A stretch of 64,000 bases of DNA, taken from contig CAJQKF010000040.1 in assembly GCA_905478855.1 (NCBI GenBank), positions 1 through 64,000 of the forward strand. The letters are read 5' to 3'. The DNA comes from an uncultured Gammaproteobacteria bacterium (GTDB lineage: Bacteria > Pseudomonadota > Gammaproteobacteria > Arenicellales > CAJQKF01). Numbering within the stretch: the first letter of the stretch is position 1; each line of letters opens with the position of its first letter. The position numbers and the translations under genes were made by a program. Under the pieces are notes generated by a model, which saw only the letters and a list, made by a program, of their open reading frames with translations, was not told where the DNA came from and searched no databases. This document shows, in pieces, positions 18,019 to 27,995 of this stretch.

Positions 18019-18926
18019 ATTCCCGCGTTACAAGCCAACAGTTTAATCGAGAGTACCTGCGTGGCGATCTGCGAGAGCAGGAACCTATGTCGGCTCATAC
18101 CACATGGCGTGTTGGTGGAGCCGCCGACGTTTTTTATGTGCCGGCGGATAAAGATGATTTGGTTAACTTTCTGCGTTCAATGCCTACCGATATACCTGTG
18201 TTCTTTATTGGCCTGGGCTCGAATTTGTTGGTTCGAGATGGTGGTATTCGCGGTGTGGTGGTTAAGTGCCACAAAGGTCTTTCCAGCATGCAGGTTACCG
18301 AAGATAGAGAAATATATGTTGAGGCGGGTGTGGCATGTGCCCAGATCGCTCGATTTTGTAACCGTAATGGTTTTGTTGGTGCTGAGTTTTTTGCCGGAAT
18401 TCCTGGATCCATGGGTGGGGCGTTGGCCATGAATGCAGGCGCTTTTGGTGGCGAGACTTGGAGTGTTGTGAAATCAGTAACGATGATTGATCGAGACGGA
18501 ACTGTCAGTAGTTTTCAGGCAACTGATTTCGAGATTGGTTATCGAAGTGTTGCGACTTCCCCGGAACATTGGTTTCTATCGGCAAAACTTACCCTAGATA
18601 GTGGTGATCTTGATGAGAGTAAGTCGAAAGTATCCTCGTTATTGAAAGCGAGAGGTAGCTCTCAGCCGGTGCAATCTGCGAATGCGGGTTCGGTTTTCAA
18701 GAACCCAGAATCGGATCACGCTGCTCGATTAATTGAACAATCAGGTTTGAAAGGAGCCAAGATTGGTGGCGCCCAAATTTCTGAAAAGCATGCCAATTTT
18801 ATTGTAAATACCGGCCATGCAACTGCCTACGATATTGAACAACTCATAGCTTTTATAAAACTGGAAATAAAACAGCAATTTGATGTGAATTTGCAAACAG
18901 AGGTGCGTGTCGTTGGCGAACACTGA
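18012..18926 (+). CDS. murB: UDP-N-acetylenolpyruvoylglucosamine reductase MurB
   Basis: FAD and NADPH-dependent reductase that forms UDP-MurNAc. The 304-residue protein is the shorter type, with TTWRVGGAADVF near residue 31, GLGSNLLVRDGG, the FAD-domain motif IPGSMGGALAMNAGAFG near 130, YRS and SAGSVFKNP-like NAGSVFKNP, and the catalytic Glu region near the C terminus (LQTEVRVVG). Its start overlaps murC by seven bases and its end overlaps ftsQ by 20. In many gammaproteobacteria ddl would follow; here ftsQ does. Confidence 0.97.
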   Translation: MLNSRVTSQQFNREYLRGDLREQEPMSAHTTWRVGGAADVFYVPADKDDLVNFLRSMPTDIPVFFIGLGSNLLVRDGGIRGVVVKCHKGLSSMQVTEDREIYVEAGVACAQIARFCNRNGFVGAEFFAGIPGSMGGALAMNAGAFGGETWSVVKSVTMIDRDGTVSSFQATDFEIGYRSVATSPEHWFLSAKLTLDSGDLDESKSKVSSLLKARGSSQPVQSANAGSVFKNPESDHAARLIEQSGLKGAKIGGAQISEKHANFIVNTGHATAYDIEQLIAFIKLEIKQQFDVNLQTEVRVVGEH

Positions 18927-19713
18927 AACTGAAGATCAGCAAGTCACTATGAATAAGCCAAGGCGTGTGCCGATTCTTCTGGCTAGCAGTGCGATTTTTT
19001 TCAGTATGTTGCTGGTTGCTTTGGATCGATTGTTTCTGCCTGGTCGATTTTCGGTGAACGAGGTTGTTGTTGCAGGCTATGCCCCCGACGTCGATCCAGC
19101 ACAAGTATTGGGTGCCGTTAAAGGCATGGGGCCGACGTCGTGGTTTTCTGTTGATCTGGCAGAGGTTGAACAAGTGGTTAAAACGGTACCTTGGGTTTAC
19201 GGGGTTGAGGTGAGGAGGAAATGGCCTGGTAAGTTGATCGTTAATCTTTCTCAAGCCGATCCTGTTGCAAACTGGAATCGCGTCGAATGGTTAAACGCCG
19301 CAGGGGAAAAACTTGTGATGCCTGAAGCGTTTACTGATGATCGATTGCCACGACTTTTCGGGCCTATGGGGCGCCAACTCGATGTTCTGCGCACCGTAAT
19401 TTCATTGACAGCGCATATGCCTGCAACTTGGCGTCTTGAGGAAGTGGCGCTAACAGATCGTGGCGTCTGGTCTGCAATGTTGAAAATATCCAATCTTCCG
19501 AATCTTATTACCGTGCGTTTGGGTAAGCAAGATCTTGAAAAAAGACTTAAGCGTTTAATTCAGGGTGTTGAACTCATTCAGTCCGATGATTTAAAAAATT
19601 TCAGAGAATTTGATTTGCGATACCCAAACGGTTTTGCAGCGCGTTTTAACACAACCGCTAATGGTGGAAATATCGTTGGCAAGATTAAAAACCGTGATCG
19701 CCAGGATGGATAA
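18907..19713 (+). CDS. ftsQ: Cell division protein FtsQ
   Basis: Bitopic divisome protein that recruits FtsB/FtsL. One membrane helix (about 21-38) is followed by a POTRA domain beginning FSVNEVVVAGY near residue 46 and containing the family segment VKTVPWVYGVEVRRKWPGKLIV, then the FtsQ beta domain (about 125-255). The start shown is a GTG inside murB; a later ATG at 18948 would shorten the cytoplasmic tail by 14 residues and is possible. Confidence 0.93.
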   Translation: MSLANTETEDQQVTMNKPRRVPILLASSAIFFSMLLVALDRLFLPGRFSVNEVVVAGYAPDVDPAQVLGAVKGMGPTSWFSVDLAEVEQVVKTVPWVYGVEVRRKWPGKLIVNLSQADPVANWNRVEWLNAAGEKLVMPEAFTDDRLPRLFGPMGRQLDVLRTVISLTAHMPATWRLEEVALTDRGVWSAMLKISNLPNLITVRLGKQDLEKRLKRLIQGVELIQSDDLKNFREFDLRYPNGFAARFNTTANGGNIVGKIKNRDRQDG

Positions 19714-19740
19714 CACGAAAATGACAACTACAGCATATTC

Positions 19741-20976
19741 ATGAAAAAGACAGACGAAAATCTAATCATCGGTTTGGATATTGGAACCTCAAAAATTCTT
19801 GCAATAGTTGCAGAGGTTAAGGACGATGGCGCCGTCGAGATTATTGGAATCGGTCATCATCCCTCACGTGGTCTTAAGAAAGGAGTCGTAGCTAATATTG
19901 AGTCGACCGTTCAGTCCATAAGAAGGGCTGTGGAAGAAGCGGAGTTAATGGCTGGATGCCAAATTATGTCTGTGTATGCAGGTATTGCCGGCTCTCATAT
20001 CAGCAGCTTTAATTCTCATGGTGTGGTTGCCATTCGAGATAACGAGGTGAGCAAGAGTGACATGGAACGCGTTATTGAGGCGGCACGAGCGTTAGCTATC
20101 CCGAATGATCAAAAGATCCTGCATATTTTGCCCCAAGACTTCATTATTGATGGGCAAGAAGGTATTCGTGAGCCCATCGGCATGAGTGGTGTAAGGATGG
20201 AGGCAAAGGTACACATCATCACCGGAGCCGTGAGTGCAGCGCAAAATATTGTCAAATGTATACGTCGTTGTGGTTTGCAAGCGGACGACATCATCCTTGA
20301 GCAGTTAGCATCGAGCTATGCGGTGTTAGATGATGACGAGAAGGAGTTGGGCGTTTGCATGATAGATATTGGTGGTGGTACGTGTGATATCGCCATTTTT
20401 ACGGAAGGTGCTATTCGCCACACTGCAGTGATCCCCATAGCTGGAGACCAGATTACTAACGATATTGCTGTTGCGCTGCGCACGCCTACACAGGCAGCAG
20501 AAGAAATTAAGAAAAAATACGGCTGTGCATTAACACAGCTAGCTCCTCATGGCGAAATGATTGATACCCCTAGTGTAGGTGATCGTGCTCCTCGAAAACT
20601 GGCGCGTTCTACTTTAGCAGAGGTGATCGAACCACGGGTTGAGGAACTTTATATGTTAGCCCAGGCTGAGCTGCGTCGCAGCGGCTATGAAGAGCTTATT
20701 GGCACCGGAATTGTTTTGACTGGCGGAAGCTCGAAAATGGAGGGCATGATAGAACTGGCTGAAGAGATTTTTCATATGCCGGTTCGTTTAGGTGTGCCCC
20801 AGTATGTGGGTGGTTTATCCGAAGTGGTCAGAAATCCCATTTATTCAACAGGTGTTGGACTGGTTTTGTTTGGAAGTGCCAACAGGCCGGGCGCTGAAGA
20901 GAACGAGGAAGTCGAAAAAGTAGGTATCAAAAATGTATTTGCACGTATGAAGTCCTGGTTTCAGGGTAATTTTTAG
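19741..20976 (+). CDS. ftsA: Cell division protein FtsA
   Basis: Actin-like ATPase that tethers FtsZ to the membrane. The 411-residue protein opens with phosphate-1 motif GLDIGTSKILAIV (residues 11-23), then the 1C domain (about 85-165), phosphate-2 DIGGGTCDIAIF near 210 and the adenosine motif VLTGGSSKMEG near 325. It ends with a short amphipathic helix, VFARMKSWFQGNF, which is the membrane-targeting sequence. It lies 27 bases after ftsQ. Confidence 0.97.
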   Translation: MKKTDENLIIGLDIGTSKILAIVAEVKDDGAVEIIGIGHHPSRGLKKGVVANIESTVQSIRRAVEEAELMAGCQIMSVYAGIAGSHISSFNSHGVVAIRDNEVSKSDMERVIEAARALAIPNDQKILHILPQDFIIDGQEGIREPIGMSGVRMEAKVHIITGAVSAAQNIVKCIRRCGLQADDIILEQLASSYAVLDDDEKELGVCMIDIGGGTCDIAIFTEGAIRHTAVIPIAGDQITNDIAVALRTPTQAAEEIKKKYGCALTQLAPHGEMIDTPSVGDRAPRKLARSTLAEVIEPRVEELYMLAQAELRRSGYEELIGTGIVLTGGSSKMEGMIELAEEIFHMPVRLGVPQYVGGLSEVVRNPIYSTGVGLVLFGSANRPGAEENEEVEKVGIKNVFARMKSWFQGNF

Positions 20977-20993
20977 TAATGGCGTTGGAGAAA

Positions 20994-21016
20994 GTGACGT
21001 TGTAAGTCCAAGTCAC
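20994..21016 (+). promoter_or_regulatory. Small hairpin in the ftsA-ftsZ spacer
   Basis: GTGAC-g-TTG (20994-21002) pairs with CAAGTCAC (21009-21016) around a six-base loop, an eight-pair stem with one bulged G. It lies 51 bases before the ftsZ ATG and has no following T-run. It could affect ftsZ mRNA processing or translation; this is inferred from structure only. Confidence 0.35.
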
Positions 21017-21067
21017 AAAGTAGTTTTATTTCAATTAATGTAATTCACGAGGCAGTGGAGTTGTAAT

Positions 21068-22225
21068 ATGTTTGAACTGGTAGAAACCGTAGGTCAACAG
21101 GCAGTCATCAAGGTAATTGGCATCGGAGGTGGAGGCGGTAATGCCGTAGACCACATGCTGTCAGCCAATCTTGAGGGTGTAGATTTTATTAACGCTAATA
21201 CAGATTCTCAGGCCCTGCAACGCTCGGGGGTGTCGCGGCTGCTGCAGCTTGGCGAAGCCATGACAAAGGGGCTCGGTGCAGGCGCAAACCCAGAGATTGG
21301 GCGACAGGCAGCGTTGGAAGACCGTGATCGAATCTCGGAGATTCTTGACGACGCCGATATGGTGTTTCTGACCGCTGGCATGGGTGGTGGAACGGGTACT
21401 GGGGCCGCTCCGGTTGTTGCTGAGCTTGCACGTGAAAAAGGTATCTTGACCGTAGCCGTAGTTACTAAACCTTTTCCGTTTGAAGGTAAAAAGCGTATCG
21501 AAGCGGCTGAGCAAGGTATTGCAGAGTTGCGTCAATACGTTGATTCGCTCATCACGATTCCGAATGAAAAAGTTCTTAATGTGATGGGAAAACAGGCGAC
21601 ACTTCTAGATGCTTTTGCACGCGCCAATGAAGTTTTATTGAATGCCGTTCAGGGTATATCTGAGTTGATCACACGTCCGGGTTTAATAAACGTGGATTTC
21701 GCCGATGTTCGCACTGTGATGTCCGAAATGGGCGTCGCAATGATGGGTTCAGCAACGGCATCTGGTGAAGAACGTGCGCGAGAAGCAACACAGGCTGCTA
21801 TTTCAAGTCCGCTGCTGGAAGATATTGATATTCATGGCGCTAAAGGCATACTAGTGAACGTTACGGCCGGCATGGATATGTCGATTGGAGAATTCTCCGA
21901 GGTTGGTGACATAGTTAATGAGTTTGCATCGGAGGATGCTACGGTTGTTATTGGCACCGTGCTTGATCCGGATCTAGAAGGTGAGCTTCGTGTTACTATG
22001 GTTGCCACAGGAATTGGTGAGGCTCCCGTTGTTCGTAAGACCGCTCGACCAACTGTTGTGCATTCAAATGCCCCGGAACGAGAGAGTATAGATCGTTCTG
22101 AGCAACCTGCTGTGATACGCAGTCAGCGCGCAATGGGTGGCGGATCTGCGGCGATTGCCCATGCAGAAACACCGGATATGGATTATCTTGATATACCTGC
22201 ATTCCTTCGCAGGCAAGCTGACTAG
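21068..22225 (+). CDS. ftsZ: Cell division protein FtsZ
   Basis: Tubulin-like GTPase that forms the division ring. The N-terminal loop has IGIGGGGGNAV-like VIGIGGGGGNAVDHM (from residue 16), the tubulin signature GGGTGTGAAP lies near 106 and the T7-loop synergy segment NVDFADVRTVM near 208. The last residues, DYLDIPAFLRRQAD, are the conserved C-terminal peptide that binds FtsA and ZipA. Length 385 aa. A strong terminator follows. Confidence 0.98.
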   Translation: MFELVETVGQQAVIKVIGIGGGGGNAVDHMLSANLEGVDFINANTDSQALQRSGVSRLLQLGEAMTKGLGAGANPEIGRQAALEDRDRISEILDDADMVFLTAGMGGGTGTGAAPVVAELAREKGILTVAVVTKPFPFEGKKRIEAAEQGIAELRQYVDSLITIPNEKVLNVMGKQATLLDAFARANEVLLNAVQGISELITRPGLINVDFADVRTVMSEMGVAMMGSATASGEERAREATQAAISSPLLEDIDIHGAKGILVNVTAGMDMSIGEFSEVGDIVNEFASEDATVVIGTVLDPDLEGELRVTMVATGIGEAPVVRKTARPTVVHSNAPERESIDRSEQPAVIRSQRAMGGGSAAIAHAETPDMDYLDIPAFLRRQAD

Positions 22226-22236
22226 TTCAATTTTGC

Positions 22237-22281
22237 AGGACATCGCTTTTTGCCTCAAGCGGTGTCCTGACTTGTTTTTTT
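22237..22281 (+). terminator. Rho-independent terminator after ftsZ
   Basis: AGGACATCGCTT (22237-22248) pairs with AAGCGGTGTCCT (22257-22268), one mismatch in twelve, and a T-rich tract follows at 22273-22281. It separates the dcw transcript from lpxC. Confidence 0.85.
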
Positions 22282-22348
22282 GCAAGAATGAGCGTGTATT
22301 TAGCAGATAACCCGTTCAAATTGCCCATTTTGAAGGTGATTTTCCGTC

Positions 22349-22435
22349 AAACGGTACACAAATGGAGCATTCTGGTGTACGATTCGAAACCGTTTAGGGA
22401 GCTACTACTGGTGTCCTTCCAGTTAGCTTTGCTCC
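22349..22435 (+). promoter_or_regulatory. Structured leader upstream of lpxC
   Basis: Two adjacent stems can form between the ftsZ terminator and lpxC. In the first, AAACG-GTACAC (22349-22359) pairs with GTGTAC (22375-22380) and, past a ten-base bulge, CGTTT (22391-22395). In the second, GCTA-ct-ACTGG (22401-22411) pairs with CCAGT-TAGC (22419-22427) around a seven-base loop; alternatively GGAGC (22398-22402) pairs with GCTCC (22431-22435), competing for the same bases. No known riboswitch class was recognised. If transcribed, this would be a folded 5' leader ending about 40 bases before the lpxC ATG. Confidence 0.45.
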
Positions 22436-22474
22436 ACTCATAAAAATAGGACAATAGCGGGCAAATCTCTCAAT

Positions 22475-23383
22475 ATGATTAGGCAGCGAACTTTAAAAAA
22501 TGCGATTCGTGCAACCGGTGTCGGTCTGCATACCGGAGAAAAAGTTTACCTGACCTTAAGGCCTGCGCCGGTTGACACCGGCATCGTGTTTCGAAGAATC
22601 GACCTTGATCCCGTAGTAGATGTCCCGGCGAAGCCAGAATTTGTTGGTGATACACGAATGTCGACTACTATTCAAAATGGTGATGTAAAGATTTCTACCG
22701 TTGAACATCTAATGTCGGCTTTCGCGGGAATTGGAATTGATAATGCGTTTGTTGATTTAACGGCACCTGAAGTCCCGATTATGGATGGCAGTGCAGGTCC
22801 TTTTGTATTTTTACTTCAATCCGCCGGTATTGCCGAACAACATCTTCCAAAGCAATTCATTCGCGTTAAGAAGACAGTTGAGCTGAGAGAAGACGATAAA
22901 TGGGTGCGCTTTGAGCCATTTAACGGCTTTAAGGTTTCCTTTACAATTGATTTTAATCATCCAATTTTTCAAGCCTCCACACAATTTGCCTCGGTAGATT
23001 TCTCGACAACATCATTTGTAAAAGAAGTTAGTCGCGCACGTACATTTGGCTTTTTGCAAGATCTCGAAACGTTACGGGATGCTGGCCTAGCTCGCGGAGG
23101 TAGTCTAGATAACGCAATCGTGATGGATGCGTTTCATATCCTCAACGAAGATGGTCTCCGGTACGAGGATGAATTTGTAAAACATAAAGTGTTGGATGCT
23201 ATAGGCGATTTGTATTTACTTGGACATCCATTGATTGGTGCGTTTAGTGCGCATAAGTCTGGACATGAATTAAACAATCGACTTCTGCGAGCCATTGTTG
23301 CTGATCAGGATGCGTGGGAATTGGTTACCTTTGAGGATGCTGAAGTTGCGCCAATTATCTTCACCAGCCCAGTTGCAGCATAA
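22475..23383 (+). CDS. lpxC: UDP-3-O-acyl-GlcNAc deacetylase LpxC
   Basis: Zinc enzyme for the committed step of lipid A synthesis. The 302-residue protein starts [21 protein letters not shown], as the family does. Zinc ligands are visible: H78 in [10 protein letters not shown]237 and D241 in [10 protein letters not shown]264 in SAHKSGHE is the catalytic histidine. Unlike the mur and fts genes it has its own upstream space of 249 bases with a terminator and a folded leader. No secA or mutT follows; the next gene is leuS. Confidence 0.98.
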   Translation: MIRQRTLKNAIRATGVGLHTGEKVYLTLRPAPVDTGIVFRRIDLDPVVDVPAKPEFVGDTRMSTTIQNGDVKISTVEHLMSAFAGIGIDNAFVDLTAPEVPIMDGSAGPFVFLLQSAGIAEQHLPKQFIRVKKTVELREDDKWVRFEPFNGFKVSFTIDFNHPIFQASTQFASVDFSTTSFVKEVSRARTFGFLQDLETLRDAGLARGGSLDNAIVMDAFHILNEDGLRYEDEFVKHKVLDAIGDLYLLGHPLIGAFSAHKSGHELNNRLLRAIVADQDAWELVTFEDAEVAPIIFTSPVAA

Positions 23384-23400
23384 GCTGTTTGCTTTTTTTT
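23376..23400 (+). terminator. Possible weak terminator overlapping the lpxC stop
   Basis: CAGC (23376-23379) and GCTG (23384-23387) enclose ATAA, so the lpxC stop codon sits in the loop; a run of eight T follows at 23393-23400. The stem is only four or five pairs and is separated from the T-run by five bases, so the call is tentative. Confidence 0.35.
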
Positions 23401-23747
23401 GATCAATTAACAGACTTCGGGCCAAGATTGTCAAGTTGCCGCGCCCTGCGGTAAATGCTGTCTGTGCTATTCACTTTTTCTCCGCTAAATTTTATCGAGA
23501 TATCACCCTTAGTGTCCCTTATTGGGAGTCTAAACTAGCGGGTGTTAAAGTCGATCTTAACGCCTATTCGGGCCTGCTAGGATCGGTTGATCGTCTGAAT
23601 TTTAGGCAAAGCATTAATTCAATAAATATAATCCTTTCATCTTCGCTATGAATTAGCAATGTAATGATGAAAGTGCTTGCCGATTCGCATAAAATCAATT
23701 AAAGCATTATTTTTTTACTAACTCTCATTATTTATTGGAGCTGTTTC
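23401..23747. other. Intergenic space lpxC-leuS, no gene recognised
   Basis: About 350 bases between lpxC and leuS. A 71-codon open frame (from a TTG at 23436 to 23651) has no recognisable motif or ribosome-binding site. I looked for a remnant of the DciA/DUF721, M23-peptidase or secM-secA genes that often follow lpxC and saw none. The last 60 bases are A/T-rich and probably hold the leuS promoter. Confidence 0.5.
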
Positions 23748-26258
23748 TTGGAAACTACCTATTCACCGCGTTTAATTGAAGAGCAATCGCAGAACTTTTG
23801 GGAAGAGAACCGTAGTTTTGAAGTGACCGAGGATCCAACTAAAGAAAAGTACTATTGCCTATCTATGTTCCCCTATCCGTCTGGACAATTGCATATGGGG
23901 CACGTGAGAAATTACACCATAGGTGATGTAATAAGTAGATACCAGCGTATGCAGGGTAAAAACGTATTACAGCCTATGGGCTGGGATGCCTTTGGCCTAC
24001 CTGCCGAAAATGCTGCAATAAAGAATAAAGTTCCTCCTGCTAAATGGACTTATAAAAATATTGCTTACATGAAAGGCCAGCTGAAACGGTTAGGTTTTGG
24101 TTATGATTGGAGTAGGGAGGTGGCAACCTGTACACCCGAATACTACAAATTTGAGCAATGGTTTTTTACCCGATTATTAGAACGTGGATTGGCGTATCGA
24201 AAGATGGCCACGGTTAATTGGGACCCTGTCGACGAAACGGTTCTTGCAAACGAGCAGGTTATTGATGGCCGGGGTTGGCGTTCAGGGGCCGTCGTGGAAC
24301 GTAAGGATATTCCCCAATGGTTTTTGAAGATTACATCTTATGCTGACGAACTTTTAAATTGTGTTGATGAGTTGGATGGGTGGCCTGAGTCGGTTAGAAC
24401 GATGCAACGCAATTGGATTGGCAAGAGCTTGGGTGTTGAAGTTCAGTTTTTACTTGACGATATCGATCAGCTGGATGATCTGGACGCATTAACTGTGTAC
24501 ACCACTCGCGCCGACACCTTACTTGGTGTTACTTATGTAGCGGTTGCGGCTGAGCATCCTTTGGCCTTGCAGGCGGCAGAAGGGAGTCTGGAGCTGAAAG
24601 AATTTCTCTCCGTGTGTCGTCAGACCGGTTCAGCCGAAGCCGATATAGAGCGAACTGAGAAACTGGGAAAACCGTTAGGTATTGATGTTACCCACCCGTT
24701 AACCGGTGAGCGAATACCTGTGTGGGTTGCTAATTTTGTTTTAATGGGCTACGGAACAGGTGCAGTGATGGCTGTGCCTGGGCATGATCAACGTGATTAC
24801 GAATTTGCACAGAAGTATGGTATTGAAATTCGACAGGTTATCAAGCCTGAGGATGGCTCTGATGCCGGAATTGGCAAGGCCGCCTATACGGATTATGGAA
24901 TACTGGTGAATTCGGGGCAGTATGACGGTCTCGGATTTGATCAGGCGATTGAGGCTATTGCGTCGGAGTTGGAGTCTACATCTAGAGGGCAGCGACAAAC
25001 CAATTATCGATTGCGGGATTGGGGCGTATCGAGACAACGTTACTGGGGTTGTCCGATTCCGGTTGTGTATGATGATGAAACGGGCGAAAGTAGTGGTGCC
25101 CGGGTGGAGGATATTCCGGTATTGCTGCCTGAAAACGTTGAATTGCAAGGTACTGGGTCACCTCTGCCATCTATGCCGTCATTTTTGCATGCAGAGTTGC
25201 CTGATGGAAAAATAGGGCGAAGGGAAACAGATACGTTTGATACCTTCTTCGAGTCTTCGTGGTACTACGCTCGGTTTTGCTGTCCAGGTGCGACAACTAT
25301 GCTTGATGGACGTGCGGATTACTGGCTGCCTGTAGACCAGTATGTCGGGGGAATTGAGCATGCCGTCCTTCATTTACTCTATGCGCGTTTTTTCCATAAA
25401 CTGATGCGGGATGAAGGGCTATTAAGTAGCGACGAACCTTTTACCAATCTCCTTACTCAGGGTATGGTGCTGAAAGATGGCACAAAAATGTCCAAGTCGA
25501 AAGGTAATACGGTTGATCCTCAGGATATGATTGATCAATACGGTGCGGATACGGTGCGTCTATTTGCAATGTTTGCAGCACCACCAGATCAATCCCTTGA
25601 GTGGAACAATGATGCGGTTGCGGGTTCCTCGCGGTTTTTAAGACGACTTTATGATTTAGTTTATCGTCAGCACAACACTGTTTCGCGATGTGCCACTACA
25701 TCTGCTGATTTTGAGGCTCGCCTCGCTGCTGTAGACGATGCCAAATGTAAAGCGCTTCGATCTGATTTGCATTTGCTACTTGAGAGAATTCATCGCGATT
25801 ATGCACGTAACCAATTTAACACTGTTGTAGCGGCGGCTATGGAAATGTTGAATTTATTGGAGAAGTTTGATGATCGGCGTGAGATTCGTATTGAGGATGA
25901 CCCCGATTTACAGCGTTCCATGATTGTCAGTGAAGGAATCTTGATTTTATTGAGAATTTTGGCGCCTATTGCTCCGCATATTTCACATGTATTGTGGGCG
26001 GGTCTCGGGCAATCTGGCATCGTTTTAGATGCGAATTGGCCTCTAGTTGATTTCTCGGCACAGGTTAAAGATGAGATAAGTTTAGTTATACAGGTGAATG
26101 GTAAAAAACGAGCTGAAATTGTTATTCCCGCTGATGCGAGTGACGATATTATCCGGAATACAGCTCTAAGTGACCCTGGTGTTATCCGAAACATGGATGG
26201 CAAAGCTTCAAGAAAGATCATTATTGTGCCTAAACGTTTGGTGAATATTGTTGTTTAA
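23748..26258 (+). CDS. leuS: Leucyl-tRNA synthetase
   Basis: Charges tRNA-Leu. The 836-residue class I synthetase has the HIGH-type motif H49-M-G-H52 and KMSKS at 580-584, with the CP1 editing domain inserted between (about residues 225-415, including the threonine-rich [13 protein letters not shown] and the [15 protein letters not shown] segment). The anticodon-binding and C-terminal domains follow. Start is a TTG preceded by TGGAG seven bases away; no better ATG lies near. First gene of the leuS-lptE-holA block. Confidence 0.98.
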   Translation: METTYSPRLIEEQSQNFWEENRSFEVTEDPTKEKYYCLSMFPYPSGQLHMGHVRNYTIGDVISRYQRMQGKNVLQPMGWDAFGLPAENAAIKNKVPPAKWTYKNIAYMKGQLKRLGFGYDWSREVATCTPEYYKFEQWFFTRLLERGLAYRKMATVNWDPVDETVLANEQVIDGRGWRSGAVVERKDIPQWFLKITSYADELLNCVDELDGWPESVRTMQRNWIGKSLGVEVQFLLDDIDQLDDLDALTVYTTRADTLLGVTYVAVAAEHPLALQAAEGSLELKEFLSVCRQTGSAEADIERTEKLGKPLGIDVTHPLTGERIPVWVANFVLMGYGTGAVMAVPGHDQRDYEFAQKYGIEIRQVIKPEDGSDAGIGKAAYTDYGILVNSGQYDGLGFDQAIEAIASELESTSRGQRQTNYRLRDWGVSRQRYWGCPIPVVYDDETGESSGARVEDIPVLLPENVELQGTGSPLPSMPSFLHAELPDGKIGRRETDTFDTFFESSWYYARFCCPGATTMLDGRADYWLPVDQYVGGIEHAVLHLLYARFFHKLMRDEGLLSSDEPFTNLLTQGMVLKDGTKMSKSKGNTVDPQDMIDQYGADTVRLFAMFAAPPDQSLEWNNDAVAGSSRFLRRLYDLVYRQHNTVSRCATTSADFEARLAAVDDAKCKALRSDLHLLLERIHRDYARNQFNTVVAAAMEMLNLLEKFDDRREIRIEDDPDLQRSMIVSEGILILLRILAPIAPHISHVLWAGLGQSGIVLDANWPLVDFSAQVKDEISLVIQVNGKKRAEIVIPADASDDIIRNTALSDPGVIRNMDGKASRKIIIVPKRLVNIVV

Positions 26259-26420
26259 GGCCATTAATCGATTAAATATTCGCTGTGGTCGGATGTAAAT
26301 TTCGTTTTTTACGGAATTGTTTGCGTTTCGCGGGTACGCGATGGGTGTGAATTGCGTATAATTCCTACATAAGCTTTTACAACGTAAAATAGTACAACAT
26401 TCAGAAATTCAGGTATAGAA

Positions 26421-26900
26421 ATGCGAAAACTAGCATTGATGGTGATTGTAGGTTCAAGTCTGCTACTGCAGGGTTGCGGTTTTCATTTGCGCGGAACGGT
26501 AACGCTTCCTGAGGTTGCGTCCAATGTCTATGTTAGTGGTAACGACTTTGATTTAGTGACGGATCTTAAAGATGGGCTCGATACTAACGGAGCGCGTATT
26601 AACGAAAGTGAGACAGCTGCAGATTCCAGTATTATTATTGAATCCGAGTTTCAACGAAAAATCAGAACACTTGATAATCGGGGAATCGCGAGCGCATATA
26701 GATTGTTCTATCGAGCACGATTTATTCTGACTGATTCAGAAGGGCAAGTAATTCATACTAGTGGTGTATTGACCCAGCGTAGAGATTTTGAATACAGTGC
26801 TTCAGAAATCCTTGAAAAAGATGACGAGGAAGAGTTTTTGCGAGAGGGAATGCGTAAAGAGCTAGTGCAGAACATACTTCGTCAAATTTCCAAACTGTAA
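26421..26900 (+). CDS. lptE: LPS-assembly lipoprotein LptE
   Basis: Outer-membrane lipoprotein that plugs the LptD barrel and helps insert LPS. The signal peptide ends in the lipobox LQGC with lipidated Cys19, followed by GFHLRG, the typical LptE start of the mature protein. Length 159 aa. The leuS-lptE-holA position is conserved in gammaproteobacteria. Confidence 0.92.
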   Translation: MRKLALMVIVGSSLLLQGCGFHLRGTVTLPEVASNVYVSGNDFDLVTDLKDGLDTNGARINESETAADSSIIIESEFQRKIRTLDNRGIASAYRLFYRARFILTDSEGQVIHTSGVLTQRRDFEYSASEILEKDDEEEFLREGMRKELVQNILRQISKL

Positions 26901-26924
26901 GTAAGAGTCAGAAAATTTACGGCT

Positions 26925-27974
26925 ATGGAGTGGAATGTCGCGCAACTTGAGCGACAGTTGAGTCAAACGAGTAACACGCGTTGTTTCTTGATTCATGGTG
27001 AAGAGACGCTGCTCGTTGAGGAAAGTCGGGATGTTCTACGTCAGCATTTTGCCAATATTGGATTTGGTGATTTAAATCGATTAACGGTTGAAGCCGGGTT
27101 TGATTGGTCTTCATTTTCCCAAAGCAATCACACTATGTCGTTATTTGCTGAACGTCGTTATGTTGAATTGCGAATTCCTTCAGGAAAACCAGGAGATAAG
27201 GGTGCAACCCTTATCGCTGAGTTTGCACAAGCTGCATCACCCGACACAGTGTTAGTGGTCATTTGTGGCAAATTAGATAAGAAAGCTTTGGCAAATAAAT
27301 GGTGTGGCGCCATTCGCGAAGCAGGTGTAGTCGTTGATACAGGATCAGTCAGTTCATCACGACTTCCTGGGTGGGTGCAGTCACGACTGAAACAACACGG
27401 AATAGATGCCGAACTAGATGTGGCCAGCAGATTGGCATGGTATGTGGAAGGTAATTTACTAGCTGCAGACCAAGAAATCCGAAAACTCGCGTTAGTTCAT
27501 CCTACTGGTCAATCGTTAGATGTGGAAACACTCGATGGGGTGATGGCAGACCAGTCCCGGTTTAGTGTGTTTACTCTGTCTGATGCATGTTTGGCGGGTA
27601 AAACGAAACGTTGTTTACGCATACTGCAAAACCTTAAAAAAGAAGGTGTAGAACCCATATTGGTTTTATGGGCGTTGACTCGAGAAGTACGCACTCTTGG
27701 CATGATTGCCGCTGAAGTGAAGCTTGGGCAAGCCATGTCTGAGTCATTTAAACGTCATCGTGTATGGTCAAGCCGGACACAAATGGTAAGCGCAGCGCTA
27801 AAGCGCTTGTCCACTGATTTTTTACAGATTGCGTTACAGAGGTTGGCGATACTGGATCGTGTTATAAAAGGCCAACAGAAACTTGATGATGGTCCAGGAG
27901 ATGTCTGGGTCGAGTTCGAGAGACTGGTGTTGGGTCTATGCGGTATTAATCTTTATTCCGCCGATTGCCGTTAG
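26925..27974 (+). CDS. holA: DNA polymerase III subunit delta
   Basis: Clamp-loader subunit that opens the beta clamp. 349 residues. The N-terminal segment CFLIHGEETLLVEESRDVLR matches the HolA start, and AWYVEGNLLAADQEIRKLAL near residue 168 is the conserved central motif of the family. It lies 24 bases after lptE, the standard order. Confidence 0.93.
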   Translation: MEWNVAQLERQLSQTSNTRCFLIHGEETLLVEESRDVLRQHFANIGFGDLNRLTVEAGFDWSSFSQSNHTMSLFAERRYVELRIPSGKPGDKGATLIAEFAQAASPDTVLVVICGKLDKKALANKWCGAIREAGVVVDTGSVSSSRLPGWVQSRLKQHGIDAELDVASRLAWYVEGNLLAADQEIRKLALVHPTGQSLDVETLDGVMADQSRFSVFTLSDACLAGKTKRCLRILQNLKKEGVEPILVLWALTREVRTLGMIAAEVKLGQAMSESFKRHRVWSSRTQMVSAALKRLSTDFLQIALQRLAILDRVIKGQQKLDDGPGDVWVEFERLVLGLCGINLYSADCR

Positions 27975-27995
27975 AAGATTTTATAAGATATTACT

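Noticed and set aside
23436-23651. 71-codon open frame between lpxC and leuS
   Set aside because: No motif, no ribosome-binding site and only a TTG start; nothing distinguishes it from chance.
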